The notes under the pieces are model-generated. The model was not told the DNA's origin, made no database searches, and saw only the letters and a program-made list of their open reading frames with translations. The translations under genes were made by a program, and so were the position numbers. From Lachnospiraceae bacterium (lineage in GTDB: Bacteria; Bacillota; Clostridia; Lachnospirales; Lachnospiraceae): DNA of 64,000 nt. Location of the stretch: the NCBI GenBank assembly GCA_024698485.1, contig JAILRC010000002.1, forward strand, positions 1 to 64,000, read 5' to 3'. This document shows, piece after piece, positions 37,566-46,792 of this stretch. Each line of letters starts with the position of its first letter. Positions within the stretch are counted from its first letter, which is position 1.

Positions 37566-38251
37566 TTCAGTACATACCCCTGTTTCTTTCTGGTCTCGAT
37601 AGCTTCAGGGAGACCAAGATCCGCCAGTTTGTTCCGCAGGCGGCTGATGTTTACGGAAAGAGCGTTGTCATTAATGAATTCGTTGTTGTCCCAGAGCACT
37701 GTCATAAGGTCGTCTCTGGAAACGATCTCCCCGGAATGATCCAACAGAAGCCGAAAGATCAGCATCTCGTTTTTGGTAAGCATCTGTTCCGCACCGTTTC
37801 GGGAGAGTGTACCCTTCAGAGTGCTTACATGCACATCTTTGTAGATCATTTCCTGGCCGGTCTTTCTGGTCCTTTTGAGAACCGCGGAGATCCTGAGGAG
37901 GAGAATGGTGGGGTTGTAGGGCTTGGTGATGTAATCATCCGCACCGTAACTCATTGAGATGAGTTCATCCAGTTCAGCCGTGCGGCTGGTGAGCATTATG
38001 ACGGGAGTGTCCTTGGTCTTCCTGAATTCCTGAAGAAGGGCTTCTCCGTTCTCTCCCGGGAGATTGATGTCCATGAGGATGAGGTCCGCACCGGAGCTCT
38101 TAAGGAGGGAAGAGACGTTACCGAAGTCTGTCACCTTTTCCGCGGTGTATCCGGCGTTATTTAAAAGAATGGACAGTTCTTCGCTTAAGGTCTTGTCATC
38201 TTCAATTATGAGTATTTTGTTCATAGGTTTTCTGCTCCTCCTGTTTCGCAT
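37562..38251 (-). CDS. BceR-like response regulator
   Basis: 229 aa; LILMDINLPGENGEALL, C-terminal winged helix. Confidence 0.87.
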   Translation of the reverse strand: MRNRRSRKPMNKILIIEDDKTLSEELSILLNNAGYTAEKVTDFGNVSSLLKSSGADLILMDINLPGENGEALLQEFRKTKDTPVIMLTSRTAELDELISMSYGADDYITKPYNPTILLLRISAVLKRTRKTGQEMIYKDVHVSTLKGTLSRNGAEQMLTKNEMLIFRLLLDHSGEIVSRDDLMTVLWDNNEFINDNALSVNISRLRNKLADLGLPEAIETRKKQGYVLK

Positions 38252-38286
38252 TTCTATAGTATATCATATTATGAGGCAGCGGGCAT

Positions 38287-38327
38287 AAAAAAAGCGCCTT
38301 TTAAGGAGTAAACCGAAAAAGGCGCTT
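38287..38327 (-). terminator. Terminator downstream of prs
   Basis: Reverse strand AAAGCGCCTTTTT...AAAAGGCGCTTTTTTT. Confidence 0.75.
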
Positions 38328-38333
38328 TGAGAT

Positions 38334-39515
38334 CTAGTTGTTGAGCTGATTGTTCTTGTACTTCTCGATGTATTTCTGAATACGTGCCGTGGGGCTCAGG
38401 AACTCGCTGATGGAACGGTCGTGGTTCATGGCGTCGATGAGAAGTGCAATGTATTTTGCCATCTCTGCGGATGCATAGTAAGGACGTGCAAGAAGTTCGG
38501 GGGTCTGGTAAACCAGGTTTGTGGTGATCATGAGATCGAAAATGCCTTCTGCATTTGCTTTATCGAAAGCATCCAGTCCGTTGGTGAAAAGACCGAAAGT
38601 GGCGCAGAGGAAGATCCTCTTTGCTTTTCTGGCCTTTAATTCTCTTGCTGTATCAAGAAGGCTTTCACCGGAGGAGATCATATCGTCGATGATGATGACA
38701 TCCTTGCCCTCAACGTCGGAGCCCAGGAACTCGTGAGCTACGATGGGGTTTCTGCCGTTAACGATCTTTGTGTAATCACGGCGTTTATAGAACATACCTA
38801 CGTCCGTGCCTGTAACGGAGCCGAAGTAAACCGCTCTGCTCATGGCGCCTTCATCGGGGCTGATGACCATGGTGTGCTGGGTATCAAGGATGATATCCGG
38901 AACCTTGCGAAGAAGAGCCTTGATGAACTGATAGGTGGGTTGTACTGTCTCAAAGGAATTTAAAGGAATTGCGTTCTGAACACGGGGGTCGTGAGCATCG
39001 AAGGTAATGATGGAGTCTACGCCCATGTTGATGAGATCCTGAAGGGCAAGTGCACAGTCAAGAGATTCTCTTGCACTTCTCTTGTGCTGACGTCCTTCAT
39101 AGAGAAAAGGCATAATGACCGTGATCCTGCGGGCTTTTCCGCCGACAGCTGCGATCAGTCTTTTAAGATCCGAAAAATGATCGTCGGGTGACATGTGGTT
39201 TTCATGTCCGCTTACAGTGTAAGTAATGGAGTAATTGGTAACATCGACAAGGAAATAGAGATCGTCGCCGCGGACTGTTTCCTTGATAAGACCCTTTGCT
39301 TCGCCGGATCCGAATCTCGGACATTCGGCATTTACAAGATAAGAGTCCTTTTTGTAATCCTCAAAGTTGATGGTGTTCATCTCTTCGTGAGTACGGCCGC
39401 TGCGCCACTCAACGATGTACTTGTCCACCTTCTTTGCAATGTCGTCACAGCTTCGCAAGGGTATGATGCCAAGCTTGCCGACGGGAATGGTGCTCCAGAT
39501 TTCATCCTGAGACAT
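38334..39515 (-). CDS. prs: Ribose-phosphate pyrophosphokinase
   Basis: 393 aa; VIMPFLYEGRQHKR, KDVIIIDDMISSGESLLDTA. Confidence 0.88.
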   Translation of the reverse strand: MSQDEIWSTIPVGKLGIIPLRSCDDIAKKVDKYIVEWRSGRTHEEMNTINFEDYKKDSYLVNAECPRFGSGEAKGLIKETVRGDDLYFLVDVTNYSITYTVSGHENHMSPDDHFSDLKRLIAAVGGKARRITVIMPFLYEGRQHKRSARESLDCALALQDLINMGVDSIITFDAHDPRVQNAIPLNSFETVQPTYQFIKALLRKVPDIILDTQHTMVISPDEGAMSRAVYFGSVTGTDVGMFYKRRDYTKIVNGRNPIVAHEFLGSDVEGKDVIIIDDMISSGESLLDTARELKARKAKRIFLCATFGLFTNGLDAFDKANAEGIFDLMITTNLVYQTPELLARPYYASAEMAKYIALLIDAMNHDRSISEFLSPTARIQKYIEKYKNNQLNN

Positions 39516-39631
39516 TTTTGGTCCTCCAATGACGGTTTTAGCCGCTGTTCACGGCTTACCTGCAATATGATGTTGATAGTTTATTCGTAAACCCGCGACA
39601 CACTTTACAGCAAGTTTTGTCTTTTGTCAAG

Positions 39632-40639
39632 TCACACGGCGGTAAGCTTTTGAACAAAGCGCAGATCCTTGCCATAGAAGCGATAGAGCGTATAAAGACC
39701 GGCTATCCTTGAGAAATTTCTTTCACCGTAAGTCTCATTGATCTCATAGGGCATGAGGTTTGAAGAGATGATGGTGGAGTGTCCGGCGAGTATGCGTTCG
39801 TTGATGCAAATGTTGAGGCAGGAAACGGTAAATTCCGTGGCATGTTCCGAACCGAGATCGTCGATGATGAGAAGATCGCAGGTCATGATGTAATCTCCGA
39901 GTTCGGAAGACTCTCCTTCGCCTTCTTTTTTGGGAATATAATCTTTCCTCATGATGTCAAAGAGTTCGGGAGCGGAAAGATAGAGGACCGTATAGCCCTT
40001 TTTTAACAGTTCGTCGGCAATACAGTGGGAAAGGAAAGTCTTTCCCAGACCTGCCGTACCCGAAAAGAACAGGTTTTCTTTTGAAGCGGGAAAACCTGCC
40101 ACAAACTCTTTTGCTCTGGTGAGATTGATGTTCATGAGATCGTAAGAGCTGCAGTTGCTGACGGGATCTATGTCCGTCCTGCTGTACAGATCCGAACGGA
40201 AAGTGCTGAAATTTTCTTTTTTAAGAACTTCCTTGATGTTGGACTGAGAATAGAGCAGGTCCACGATGGCCTGCTTGAAGCAGTGACATTTCTGAGTGCC
40301 GATGTAGCCGGTGTCTTTGCAATCGGGACAAGAGTACACGGGCTCCAGATAATCTGCGGGGTAACCGTTCTTTAAAAGAACCTGCTTCTTCCGGTCTGCG
40401 ATACGGGTTACCTTATCACGGAGGGCCTCAAGGGTGCGGTCGGAATCACCCGTTGAGTCAAGTAATGTCATGCGGGCATATTCCATGGAGGCATCGATGG
40501 CTTCGTTGTCCAGAGCTTTGTATTCCGGAACCCTTCGCAGGACTTCGCTGAGCCTGGAATCGTGTAAAAGTCTGGCGGAGTTTTGCTTTTCTTCGTAGTC
40601 CCGCATGATCTTTGAGTATTGACTGTTACTGAGTGCCAT
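39632..40639 (-). CDS. DnaC/DnaI-like ATP-binding helicase-loader protein
   Basis: 335 aa; NLFFSGTAGLGKTFLSHCIA, LLIIDDLGSE, zinc-like CPDCKDTGYIGTQKCHC. Confidence 0.85.
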   Translation of the reverse strand: MALSNSQYSKIMRDYEEKQNSARLLHDSRLSEVLRRVPEYKALDNEAIDASMEYARMTLLDSTGDSDRTLEALRDKVTRIADRKKQVLLKNGYPADYLEPVYSCPDCKDTGYIGTQKCHCFKQAIVDLLYSQSNIKEVLKKENFSTFRSDLYSRTDIDPVSNCSSYDLMNINLTRAKEFVAGFPASKENLFFSGTAGLGKTFLSHCIADELLKKGYTVLYLSAPELFDIMRKDYIPKKEGEGESSELGDYIMTCDLLIIDDLGSEHATEFTVSCLNICINERILAGHSTIISSNLMPYEINETYGERNFSRIAGLYTLYRFYGKDLRFVQKLTAV

Positions 40640-40642
40640 AAA

Positions 40643-41788
40643 TCATCCCTCTTGTTCCTGTTTGATGGAAAAGCCCAAAGATCTTTCCAGCATCTGGCGT
40701 TCGATCTCACGCATATCCGATGCGGAATATTCTCTCTGAGTGTATCTGTTAAGGTAATTTTCTGCGGATTTGGAAACCTTTCTGGCAGGTTTCGTTCCCT
40801 TTGCCTTGGTGAAGTTCCTGTCCTTCTCCGCAAGGGCTTCGGGAGTCTTGATGTTCTCCTCGTTCCAGGAGGTGAGGATCTTATCCGCATATACAAAACT
40901 GGTCTTGTTGGTCTTTAAAAGAGTTCTGTCACAGGCTTCTTTCACCATTTCCGGAGAAAAGCCCATTCCTTCCCATGCACGGATGAACTTTTGTTCTTTG
41001 TCTCCGGGAAGACGTCCCAGATTGAAAGCCTTGTTAACGGCATTGAAGTAGGCGTTGTAAAGCATGGTGCGATTGTCGGCTTCTTCCACTGTGGTGATGC
41101 CCTGCTCATACCAGTCCAGAGCTGTGGACCAGATGTAGGAGTTCTTTTTCTTGTTCCTGTCTATGCAGATCTCATAAAGATGAAGGATGAGATCCTGAGA
41201 AAAACCGAGATTTTTATAAAGGTTCACCAGAAGGTTCTGGTCTTCTTCGCTTAAAGTGCGCTGGAGGTACATTTCAAGAGCATTGCTCATGAAGTTCACT
41301 TCTTTTTCTTCCAGTGCCTTGTTTATGTCCGCTCTGGAAAGAGAAGGCAGGGCTCTGACAGAGGAAGTGTCCTCCGCTTCAGGCTTGGAGGCCTCTTCCG
41401 CAACAGACTTTGTTGCATCGGGACGGATGTTGTTGATGGAGATCACTTTTGCGTTGGATCCGGTAACCTTAGGTGCTGTCTTTGCAGGTTCCGCAGTGAG
41501 ATCCAGAAGAGTGATGCCCGTGATGTCATCACCGTTACGGTAGAGACGGATCACATCATTCTTGTCCCAGTACTTGAGGGCACGGATGATGTCGCTTTCG
41601 GTCTCGTCGAAGAAATCTGCGGCGGAGGAAATGGAAAACTGCATTTCGTTACCTGTAAGACAACGAAGAAGATAAAGATATATTTTGACGTAGGCTCCGT
41701 TTGCGGAAGCCAGATAGCGATCGATAAATACGTTCGGAATAACTGTTGCTGAGTATTTGCGTTCGGTGTTGATCATTATGTCGTTCAT
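40643..41788 (-). CDS. DnaD-domain replication initiation protein
   Basis: 381 aa; AADFFDETESDIIRALKYWDKNDVI and DnaD-type C-terminal helices; immediately upstream of the DnaC-like gene. Confidence 0.8.
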   Translation of the reverse strand: MNDIMINTERKYSATVIPNVFIDRYLASANGAYVKIYLYLLRCLTGNEMQFSISSAADFFDETESDIIRALKYWDKNDVIRLYRNGDDITGITLLDLTAEPAKTAPKVTGSNAKVISINNIRPDATKSVAEEASKPEAEDTSSVRALPSLSRADINKALEEKEVNFMSNALEMYLQRTLSEEDQNLLVNLYKNLGFSQDLILHLYEICIDRNKKKNSYIWSTALDWYEQGITTVEEADNRTMLYNAYFNAVNKAFNLGRLPGDKEQKFIRAWEGMGFSPEMVKEACDRTLLKTNKTSFVYADKILTSWNEENIKTPEALAEKDRNFTKAKGTKPARKVSKSAENYLNRYTQREYSASDMREIERQMLERSLGFSIKQEQEG

Positions 41789-41890
41789 AACTGCCTGCCC
41801 CTAAAGTTCACATTTTTTCATTTTCCCAATGGGCTCCGAAGGGCTGCATCCGTAATGGATAAGCGCTTCTTATCGAGCTCGACAGCAGCG

Positions 41891-41919
41891 ATTATAACAC
41901 AGAAAAATCGATCTTTGAA
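41891..41919 (-). promoter_or_regulatory. Putative promoter of dnaD-dnaC operon (extended -10)
   Basis: Reverse strand TTCAAA-N17-TATAAT with TGT immediately before -10. Confidence 0.6.
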
Positions 41920-41955
41920 TTGCAAATTTTGTGTTAGAGCCTTGTAGAATGGCAT

Positions 41956-41973
41956 TGTGGATAATGTGGATAA
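41956..41973. promoter_or_regulatory. Two abutting perfect DnaA boxes
   Basis: TGTGGATAATGTGGATAA = two copies of the TTATCCACA complement; further 8/9 copy AGTGGATAA at 42065-42073. Confidence 0.7.
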
Positions 41974-42015
41974 AAAAACTCTTGACAAGGTCAAAGCCAA
42001 ACAACAAGGGGCTGA

Positions 42016-42059
42016 ATAAAAATCACGGCCTCCCCGTGGATGAATGGGGATAGGCCGTG
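42016..42059 (-). terminator. murC terminator
   Basis: Reverse strand CACGGCCTATCCCC...GGGGAGGCCGTGATTTTTATT. Confidence 0.75.
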
Positions 42060-42073
42060 GATAGAGTGGATAA

Positions 42074-43471
42074 CTACAGACACAAAAGATCATCACCTAC
42101 ATTTACAATGTCTCCGGCTCCCATAGTTATCAACAGGTCGTTTGTTGATGAAAAACCCGATAAAAAATTTTCAATTTCTTTAAATGATGAAAAATAGTAT
42201 GCTTCCTTACCATTTTTGACCAGAAGGTCCTTGAGCATTTCCGAGGACACTGTTCCGTCGTCGATCTCGCGGGCGGAATATATGTCTGCCATTACGATGA
42301 CGTCTGACATTGAGAGGCTTTCCACAAACTCCTTGAGAAGGGACTTGGTCCTGGAATAGGTGTGAGGCTGGAAAACGGTAACGATACGTTTCCTCTTGAA
42401 ACGACGGGCAGTGTTGAGGGTCGCCCTGATCTCGTCGGGATTGTGGGCATAGTCGTCGTAGACCTCCGCTCCCTTAAAGTTTCCTTTGTACTCAAAACGG
42501 CGTTTTGTGCCTGTGAAGTCTTTTAAAGTCTTTAACATGGAAGAAAAGGGAACATCGTACTTCCTTGCAACCGCAACGGCAGCCAGAGAGTTTGAAACGT
42601 TGTGACGTCCCATGAGGCCAAGCTTCACATGACCCAGAAGAACGCCCTCTTCGTAAAGGTCGTATTCTCCTCTTCCGCAGTCGTCATAGGATATGTTTGT
42701 TGCGGTATAATCATAGGAAGAGGGAACCTCGCCGTCTTCTGCAAGCCCGTATGTCTTCAGGGTACCGTGGATGTTTTTGAACAGCTTTTGGTGATCCTCG
42801 ATCTCGCCGTTCACCACCACAAGGCCTTTTTCGGGAACAAGGGCAGCGAAGCGGGCAAAGGAGTTTCTAATGTCGTTCAGATCCTTAAAGAAATCCAGAT
42901 GATCTTCCCTTATATTAAGGATGACAGCGTCCGTGGGGAAGAAATCCAGGAAGGAATTGGTGTATTCGCAGGATTCCACCACGAAGTAGTCGTTTCCGCC
43001 GATCTTAAAGTTGGTGTCTATGCCGGGGATTATGCCTCCCACGGAAATGGTGGGATCCATGCCTGCGTTCAGGAACATCATGGACAAAAGGGATGTGGTG
43101 GTGGTCTTTCCGTCAGTGCCGGAGATGCCGATGGCGTGAGGGAAGTTCTTCATAAGTTCTCCCATGAGTTCGCCTCTGGAAAGCTCCGGCAGCTTTCTGC
43201 GCCTTGCCTCCATGAATTCCGGATTGTCGGGATGAATGGAACCTGTATATATGATAAGGTCGATGTCGTCGGTGATGTTGGCGGCTTTGAGGCCGATGTT
43301 CACTTTTCCGCCCAGTTTCTTGAGCTCCTCGATGAGGGGAGAATCATGGTCGTCGGAGCCGGAAACGGTGAAGCCGTTTACCAGCAGGAACTTTGCAAGT
43401 CCGCTCATGGATATGCCTCCGATGCCCAAAAAGTGGACATGGACAGGCTTTTTAAGATCTATCTGATACAT
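42074..43471 (-). CDS. murC: UDP-N-acetylmuramate--L-alanine ligase
   Basis: HFLGIGGISMSGLA, GISGTDGKTTTTSLL, DDYAHNPDEI; start placed at MYQIDLKK with GGAGGATAT upstream. Confidence 0.93.
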   Translation of the reverse strand: MYQIDLKKPVHVHFLGIGGISMSGLAKFLLVNGFTVSGSDDHDSPLIEELKKLGGKVNIGLKAANITDDIDLIIYTGSIHPDNPEFMEARRRKLPELSRGELMGELMKNFPHAIGISGTDGKTTTTSLLSMMFLNAGMDPTISVGGIIPGIDTNFKIGGNDYFVVESCEYTNSFLDFFPTDAVILNIREDHLDFFKDLNDIRNSFARFAALVPEKGLVVVNGEIEDHQKLFKNIHGTLKTYGLAEDGEVPSSYDYTATNISYDDCGRGEYDLYEEGVLLGHVKLGLMGRHNVSNSLAAVAVARKYDVPFSSMLKTLKDFTGTKRRFEYKGNFKGAEVYDDYAHNPDEIRATLNTARRFKRKRIVTVFQPHTYSRTKSLLKEFVESLSMSDVIVMADIYSAREIDDGTVSSEMLKDLLVKNGKEAYYFSSFKEIENFLSGFSSTNDLLITMGAGDIVNVGDDLLCL

Positions 43472-43540
43472 ATATCCTCCGTGATATGCATGTAAATATG
43501 CTTTCCGTATTATAGTCTTTCGGGGGGAGAAAGACAATCA

Positions 43541-44446
43541 TCAAATCTCTTTATATTTAAGCAATTCCTCTATGTATGCCTTCCCGTACTTACTCAGATA
43601 CCCGCCTCTTCTGATTATGTATCCGATCACAAGCGGATCTTCTTCTTTCAGTTTTACGGATACCATGCCCTTAAGGGTGGCTTCCTTCTCTGCCAGCATT
43701 CCCGAGCCGATGGAGTAGCCTCCCAGTTCTGCCAGAAGTTCCATGGTGGTGGCTCTGTCGTCGGATTTTATGGTCTTCTTGAAATCGTAATCCGCCATGG
43801 CCTCCTCCGTAAGATAGAAGTGGCCTGCATCGCTCTGGTCGAAGGAAACGCAGGGGTAATCCTCCAGTTCCGAAAGAGAGATCTCCTTTCGGGAGGCAAA
43901 TTTATGGTTCTGCCAGACATATGCATAGGTTTCCCTTTGCATGAGGGGCACAAACTCCAGATTATATTCTCTTATGAGCTTCTTTATGAGGGCTTCATTG
44001 GCACCCGAGTAGGAAACGATGCCCACTTCGCTCTTCAGATCTCTCACATACTCAAGAACTTCGTTTGTCCTGGTCTCATGGATGGAAAAGTCATATTCTC
44101 TCGGATCGAAGGTTTTCAGTATGTTTGTGAAGGACTTGATGGCAAAGGAGTAGTGCTGGGTGGATACAGAGAAGGATTCACGGCTCTTGTTCTTTCCAAG
44201 ATACCTGTCCTCCACTATCCTGTATTGCCCCACAGCCTTCTTTGCATATATAAGGAAGTCTCTGCCTTCTTCCGTGAGCCTGATGCCCTTATTGGTCCTT
44301 TCAAAGAGCAGTATGCCCAGTTCTTCTTCAAGTTCACGGATGCTGGCGGATAAAGCCGGCTGTGAAACAAAGAGTTTTGTCGCTGCTTCTCTCATGGAAG
44401 AGGAGTCTGCCACTTCGATCACGTATTTCATCTGATTGATGTTCAT
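43541..44446 (-). CDS. LysR-family transcriptional regulator
   Basis: 301 aa; MNINQMKYVIEVADSSSMREAATKLFVSQPALSASIRELEEELG. Confidence 0.92.
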   Translation of the reverse strand: MNINQMKYVIEVADSSSMREAATKLFVSQPALSASIRELEEELGILLFERTNKGIRLTEEGRDFLIYAKKAVGQYRIVEDRYLGKNKSRESFSVSTQHYSFAIKSFTNILKTFDPREYDFSIHETRTNEVLEYVRDLKSEVGIVSYSGANEALIKKLIREYNLEFVPLMQRETYAYVWQNHKFASRKEISLSELEDYPCVSFDQSDAGHFYLTEEAMADYDFKKTIKSDDRATTMELLAELGGYSIGSGMLAEKEATLKGMVSVKLKEEDPLVIGYIIRRGGYLSKYGKAYIEELLKYKEI

Positions 44447-44503
44447 AGATACTGTCTCCTTTTTATTGGGAAGATTTTAGCACGAAGAAGCAATAAAGTA
44501 AAT

Positions 44504-44526
44504 GGCGATAAACAATGCTTATCGCC
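44504..44526. promoter_or_regulatory. Putative LysR-type operator
   Basis: GGCGATAA-N7-TTATCGCC (ATAA-N7-TTAT type) in the divergent LysR/substrate-binding protein intergenic region. Confidence 0.65.
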
Positions 44527-44553
44527 CACGATAAAATGTCGGTAATTTTCAAC

Positions 44554-44568
44554 CTACCAAATTGGTAG
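44554..44568. promoter_or_regulatory. Second operator-like palindrome
   Basis: CTACCAA-A-TTGGTAG. Confidence 0.5.
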
Positions 44569-44617
44569 TAATATATGCGGCATATTAAATCTGAACCAAA
44601 CAACAGGAGGAAAAACA

Positions 44618-45508
44618 ATGAAGAAGATCATCAAAAAAATTTCGGCAGTACTTGTGGCGTTGGCATCCGTAGCGTCACTTACGGCATGTTCATCAAAAGC
44701 ATCCGATCTGAAAGTGATAAAGGCAGAGACTTTCGGAAAGCCTTCACCTTTCATTTATACAGTGGACAAGGCGGAAGATGCATTGTACACCACATCTGAG
44801 GGAGTTTATCTTTCGGGATATGATATCGCGGTTCTGGTAGAACTTTTTAAGACAAAGGCTCTCGAGGGTTACACTCTGGATCTTGTGGTAAGCTCCAACG
44901 CCATTGTGGATGCACAGCAGGGAGTTGTGGATTTCGGCGTGAACAACTTCAGCTACAATGTGGACAGAGCAGCAAGCTTCTACTTCTCTTATCCATACAC
45001 AAAAGCAAAATACGCCATCCTTACACCTAAGGGAAAAGAACTTTCATCCTTTGAAGCGGTCGCAGCATCGGGACTTCCGGTGGAGACCTCCGCAGGAAAC
45101 AATGTGGCAAACGCCCTTGAGAGATGGAATGCGGCAAATCCCGACAAGCAGATCAAGATCGAATACACCTCGTCCGATATCACCGCACAGTTACAGCACA
45201 TCGCAGAAGGCACATACGTAGGTATCGGTGATACACCCGTATGGCAGGCATACAGAGAAGCCTATCCCGAGATCTTTGCAAAACTTACCGAGAACATCCT
45301 TTCCGATGAGGAAGCCCTTCTCATCACAGAGCATTCCACATCCCACCTTCTCTTCGGTAAGACCGGACCCAATGCAAAGGAGTATCAGAAACTTCTTTCC
45401 GAAGGCATATATGAACTCTATCAGAACGGAACTCTTGAAAGACTGGCAAAGCAGTATACAGGACTTGACATTGTTCCCTCGGCATCTGATTTCATCTATC
45501 TCAACTAG
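44618..45508 (+). CDS. Amino-acid-type ABC transporter substrate-binding lipoprotein
   Basis: 296 aa; ASLTACSSK lipobox; family-3-like solute-binding protein pattern. Confidence 0.85.
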   Translation: MKKIIKKISAVLVALASVASLTACSSKASDLKVIKAETFGKPSPFIYTVDKAEDALYTTSEGVYLSGYDIAVLVELFKTKALEGYTLDLVVSSNAIVDAQQGVVDFGVNNFSYNVDRAASFYFSYPYTKAKYAILTPKGKELSSFEAVAASGLPVETSAGNNVANALERWNAANPDKQIKIEYTSSDITAQLQHIAEGTYVGIGDTPVWQAYREAYPEIFAKLTENILSDEEALLITEHSTSHLLFGKTGPNAKEYQKLLSEGIYELYQNGTLERLAKQYTGLDIVPSASDFIYLN

Positions 45509-45533
45509 TTAAAGACAAAAGGAGGAAAACATC

Positions 45534-46778
45534 ATGGCAGAACCCTTAAGCTGCGGAATTGCGGCACACAGAGCAAAAGTAAAAGCTGAAGCAGAAAGAA
45601 AGCCGGCATATACGGACGAGCTTGCGGATTATCTTGCAGGACTCAACAATACAAAGCCCAGACCCACCATCACTCAGGGAGAGATCGATGAAAAGGGATA
45701 TTGGGTAAGACAGCCCAATTTCCTCATCACACCCTTCGGTGACGGAGAAAAAGATCTTAAGGCTGACAAGGACAGATACATCATCTACTGGAACCCGGGA
45801 TGCAACTGGAGCCAGCGCCCCGTCATAGTCAGAGAACTTCTGGGCCTTACGGATGTCATCAAAGAGGAAAAGGTGAGCCATACAGGCGAGCACAATAAGT
45901 ACGGCTGGGGATTCCCCGACAGCCCCAACTTTAAGGATCCCATAACGGGAGTAAACTTTCTGTCGGATCTCTACACAAATGCGGATCCCAACTACACAGG
46001 CCGTGCCACTACACCCACCTTTGCGGATTACAAGGAAAAGAAGGCCGTAAACAACGACTATCACAGGCTCACCAACTATCTTGAGGTCCAGTTTAGAAAG
46101 TATCAGCCCGTGGACGCTCCGGACCTCTATCCCGTTAAGTTCCGTAAGGAGATCGACGAACTGAACGACTGGCTGTTCCCCAACATCAACGACGGACATT
46201 ACCGTCAGGCTTTTGCCCAGTCCCCCGAAGCATATAACGACGGACATGCAGCTTTCCATTCAGCTCTTGAAAAACTGGACGAGAGACTTGCCACAAACCG
46301 TTTCCTTTTCGGTGATTACATCACAGATTCCGATGTGAGAGCCTATGTTTCCCTTATCAAGTGGGAAACGGATTTCTACCTTAACGCAGGTCCTCAGAAG
46401 AAGAGGATCTCCGAGTACAAAAATGTTTGGGAATATGTGAAGGAACTCTACAGTATTCCCGCATTTTCAAGGTACATAAACAGACATGACAAAGCAAAGG
46501 ATGACACCAGAGGTGATTTCAGTTCCTACATCTTCAGGATCGTTAGCAAACTGGATCTGGACGAATTCCTTAAGACGGATCACGCAAGAAAAGCACTTTC
46601 AGCAGATCCCGAGAATCTGTTCCTTAAGCATCCCGCAGGGGAGACTCCCGAGGACTACCAGTCGGTGATCTCGAAGACGAAGTGGAACGATCCTTCTCAG
46701 GAAGTGAGAGCCGACAAGAAATTCAAACTTTCCGTGGATGCATCCGTAAATCCTTTAAAGGGAAAACTTCACAACTAG
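45534..46778 (+). CDS. Glutathionyl-hydroquinone-reductase-like GST-fold protein
   Basis: 414 aa; IIYWNPGCNWSQRPVIVRELLGL, LDERLATNRFLFGDYITDSDVRAYVSLIKW. Confidence 0.8.
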   Translation: MAEPLSCGIAAHRAKVKAEAERKPAYTDELADYLAGLNNTKPRPTITQGEIDEKGYWVRQPNFLITPFGDGEKDLKADKDRYIIYWNPGCNWSQRPVIVRELLGLTDVIKEEKVSHTGEHNKYGWGFPDSPNFKDPITGVNFLSDLYTNADPNYTGRATTPTFADYKEKKAVNNDYHRLTNYLEVQFRKYQPVDAPDLYPVKFRKEIDELNDWLFPNINDGHYRQAFAQSPEAYNDGHAAFHSALEKLDERLATNRFLFGDYITDSDVRAYVSLIKWETDFYLNAGPQKKRISEYKNVWEYVKELYSIPAFSRYINRHDKAKDDTRGDFSSYIFRIVSKLDLDEFLKTDHARKALSADPENLFLKHPAGETPEDYQSVISKTKWNDPSQEVRADKKFKLSVDASVNPLKGKLHN

Positions 46779-46792
46779 GAGGAACCTGACCA

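Noticed and set aside
41956-42073. DnaA boxes as a chromosomal origin
   Set aside because: Only two perfect boxes plus one near match, and no dnaA/dnaN genes nearby; regulatory role is more likely.
41818-42096. 92-aa minus-strand ORF between dnaD and murC
   Set aside because: Overlaps the murC terminator, DnaA boxes and dnaD promoter; not plausible as coding.
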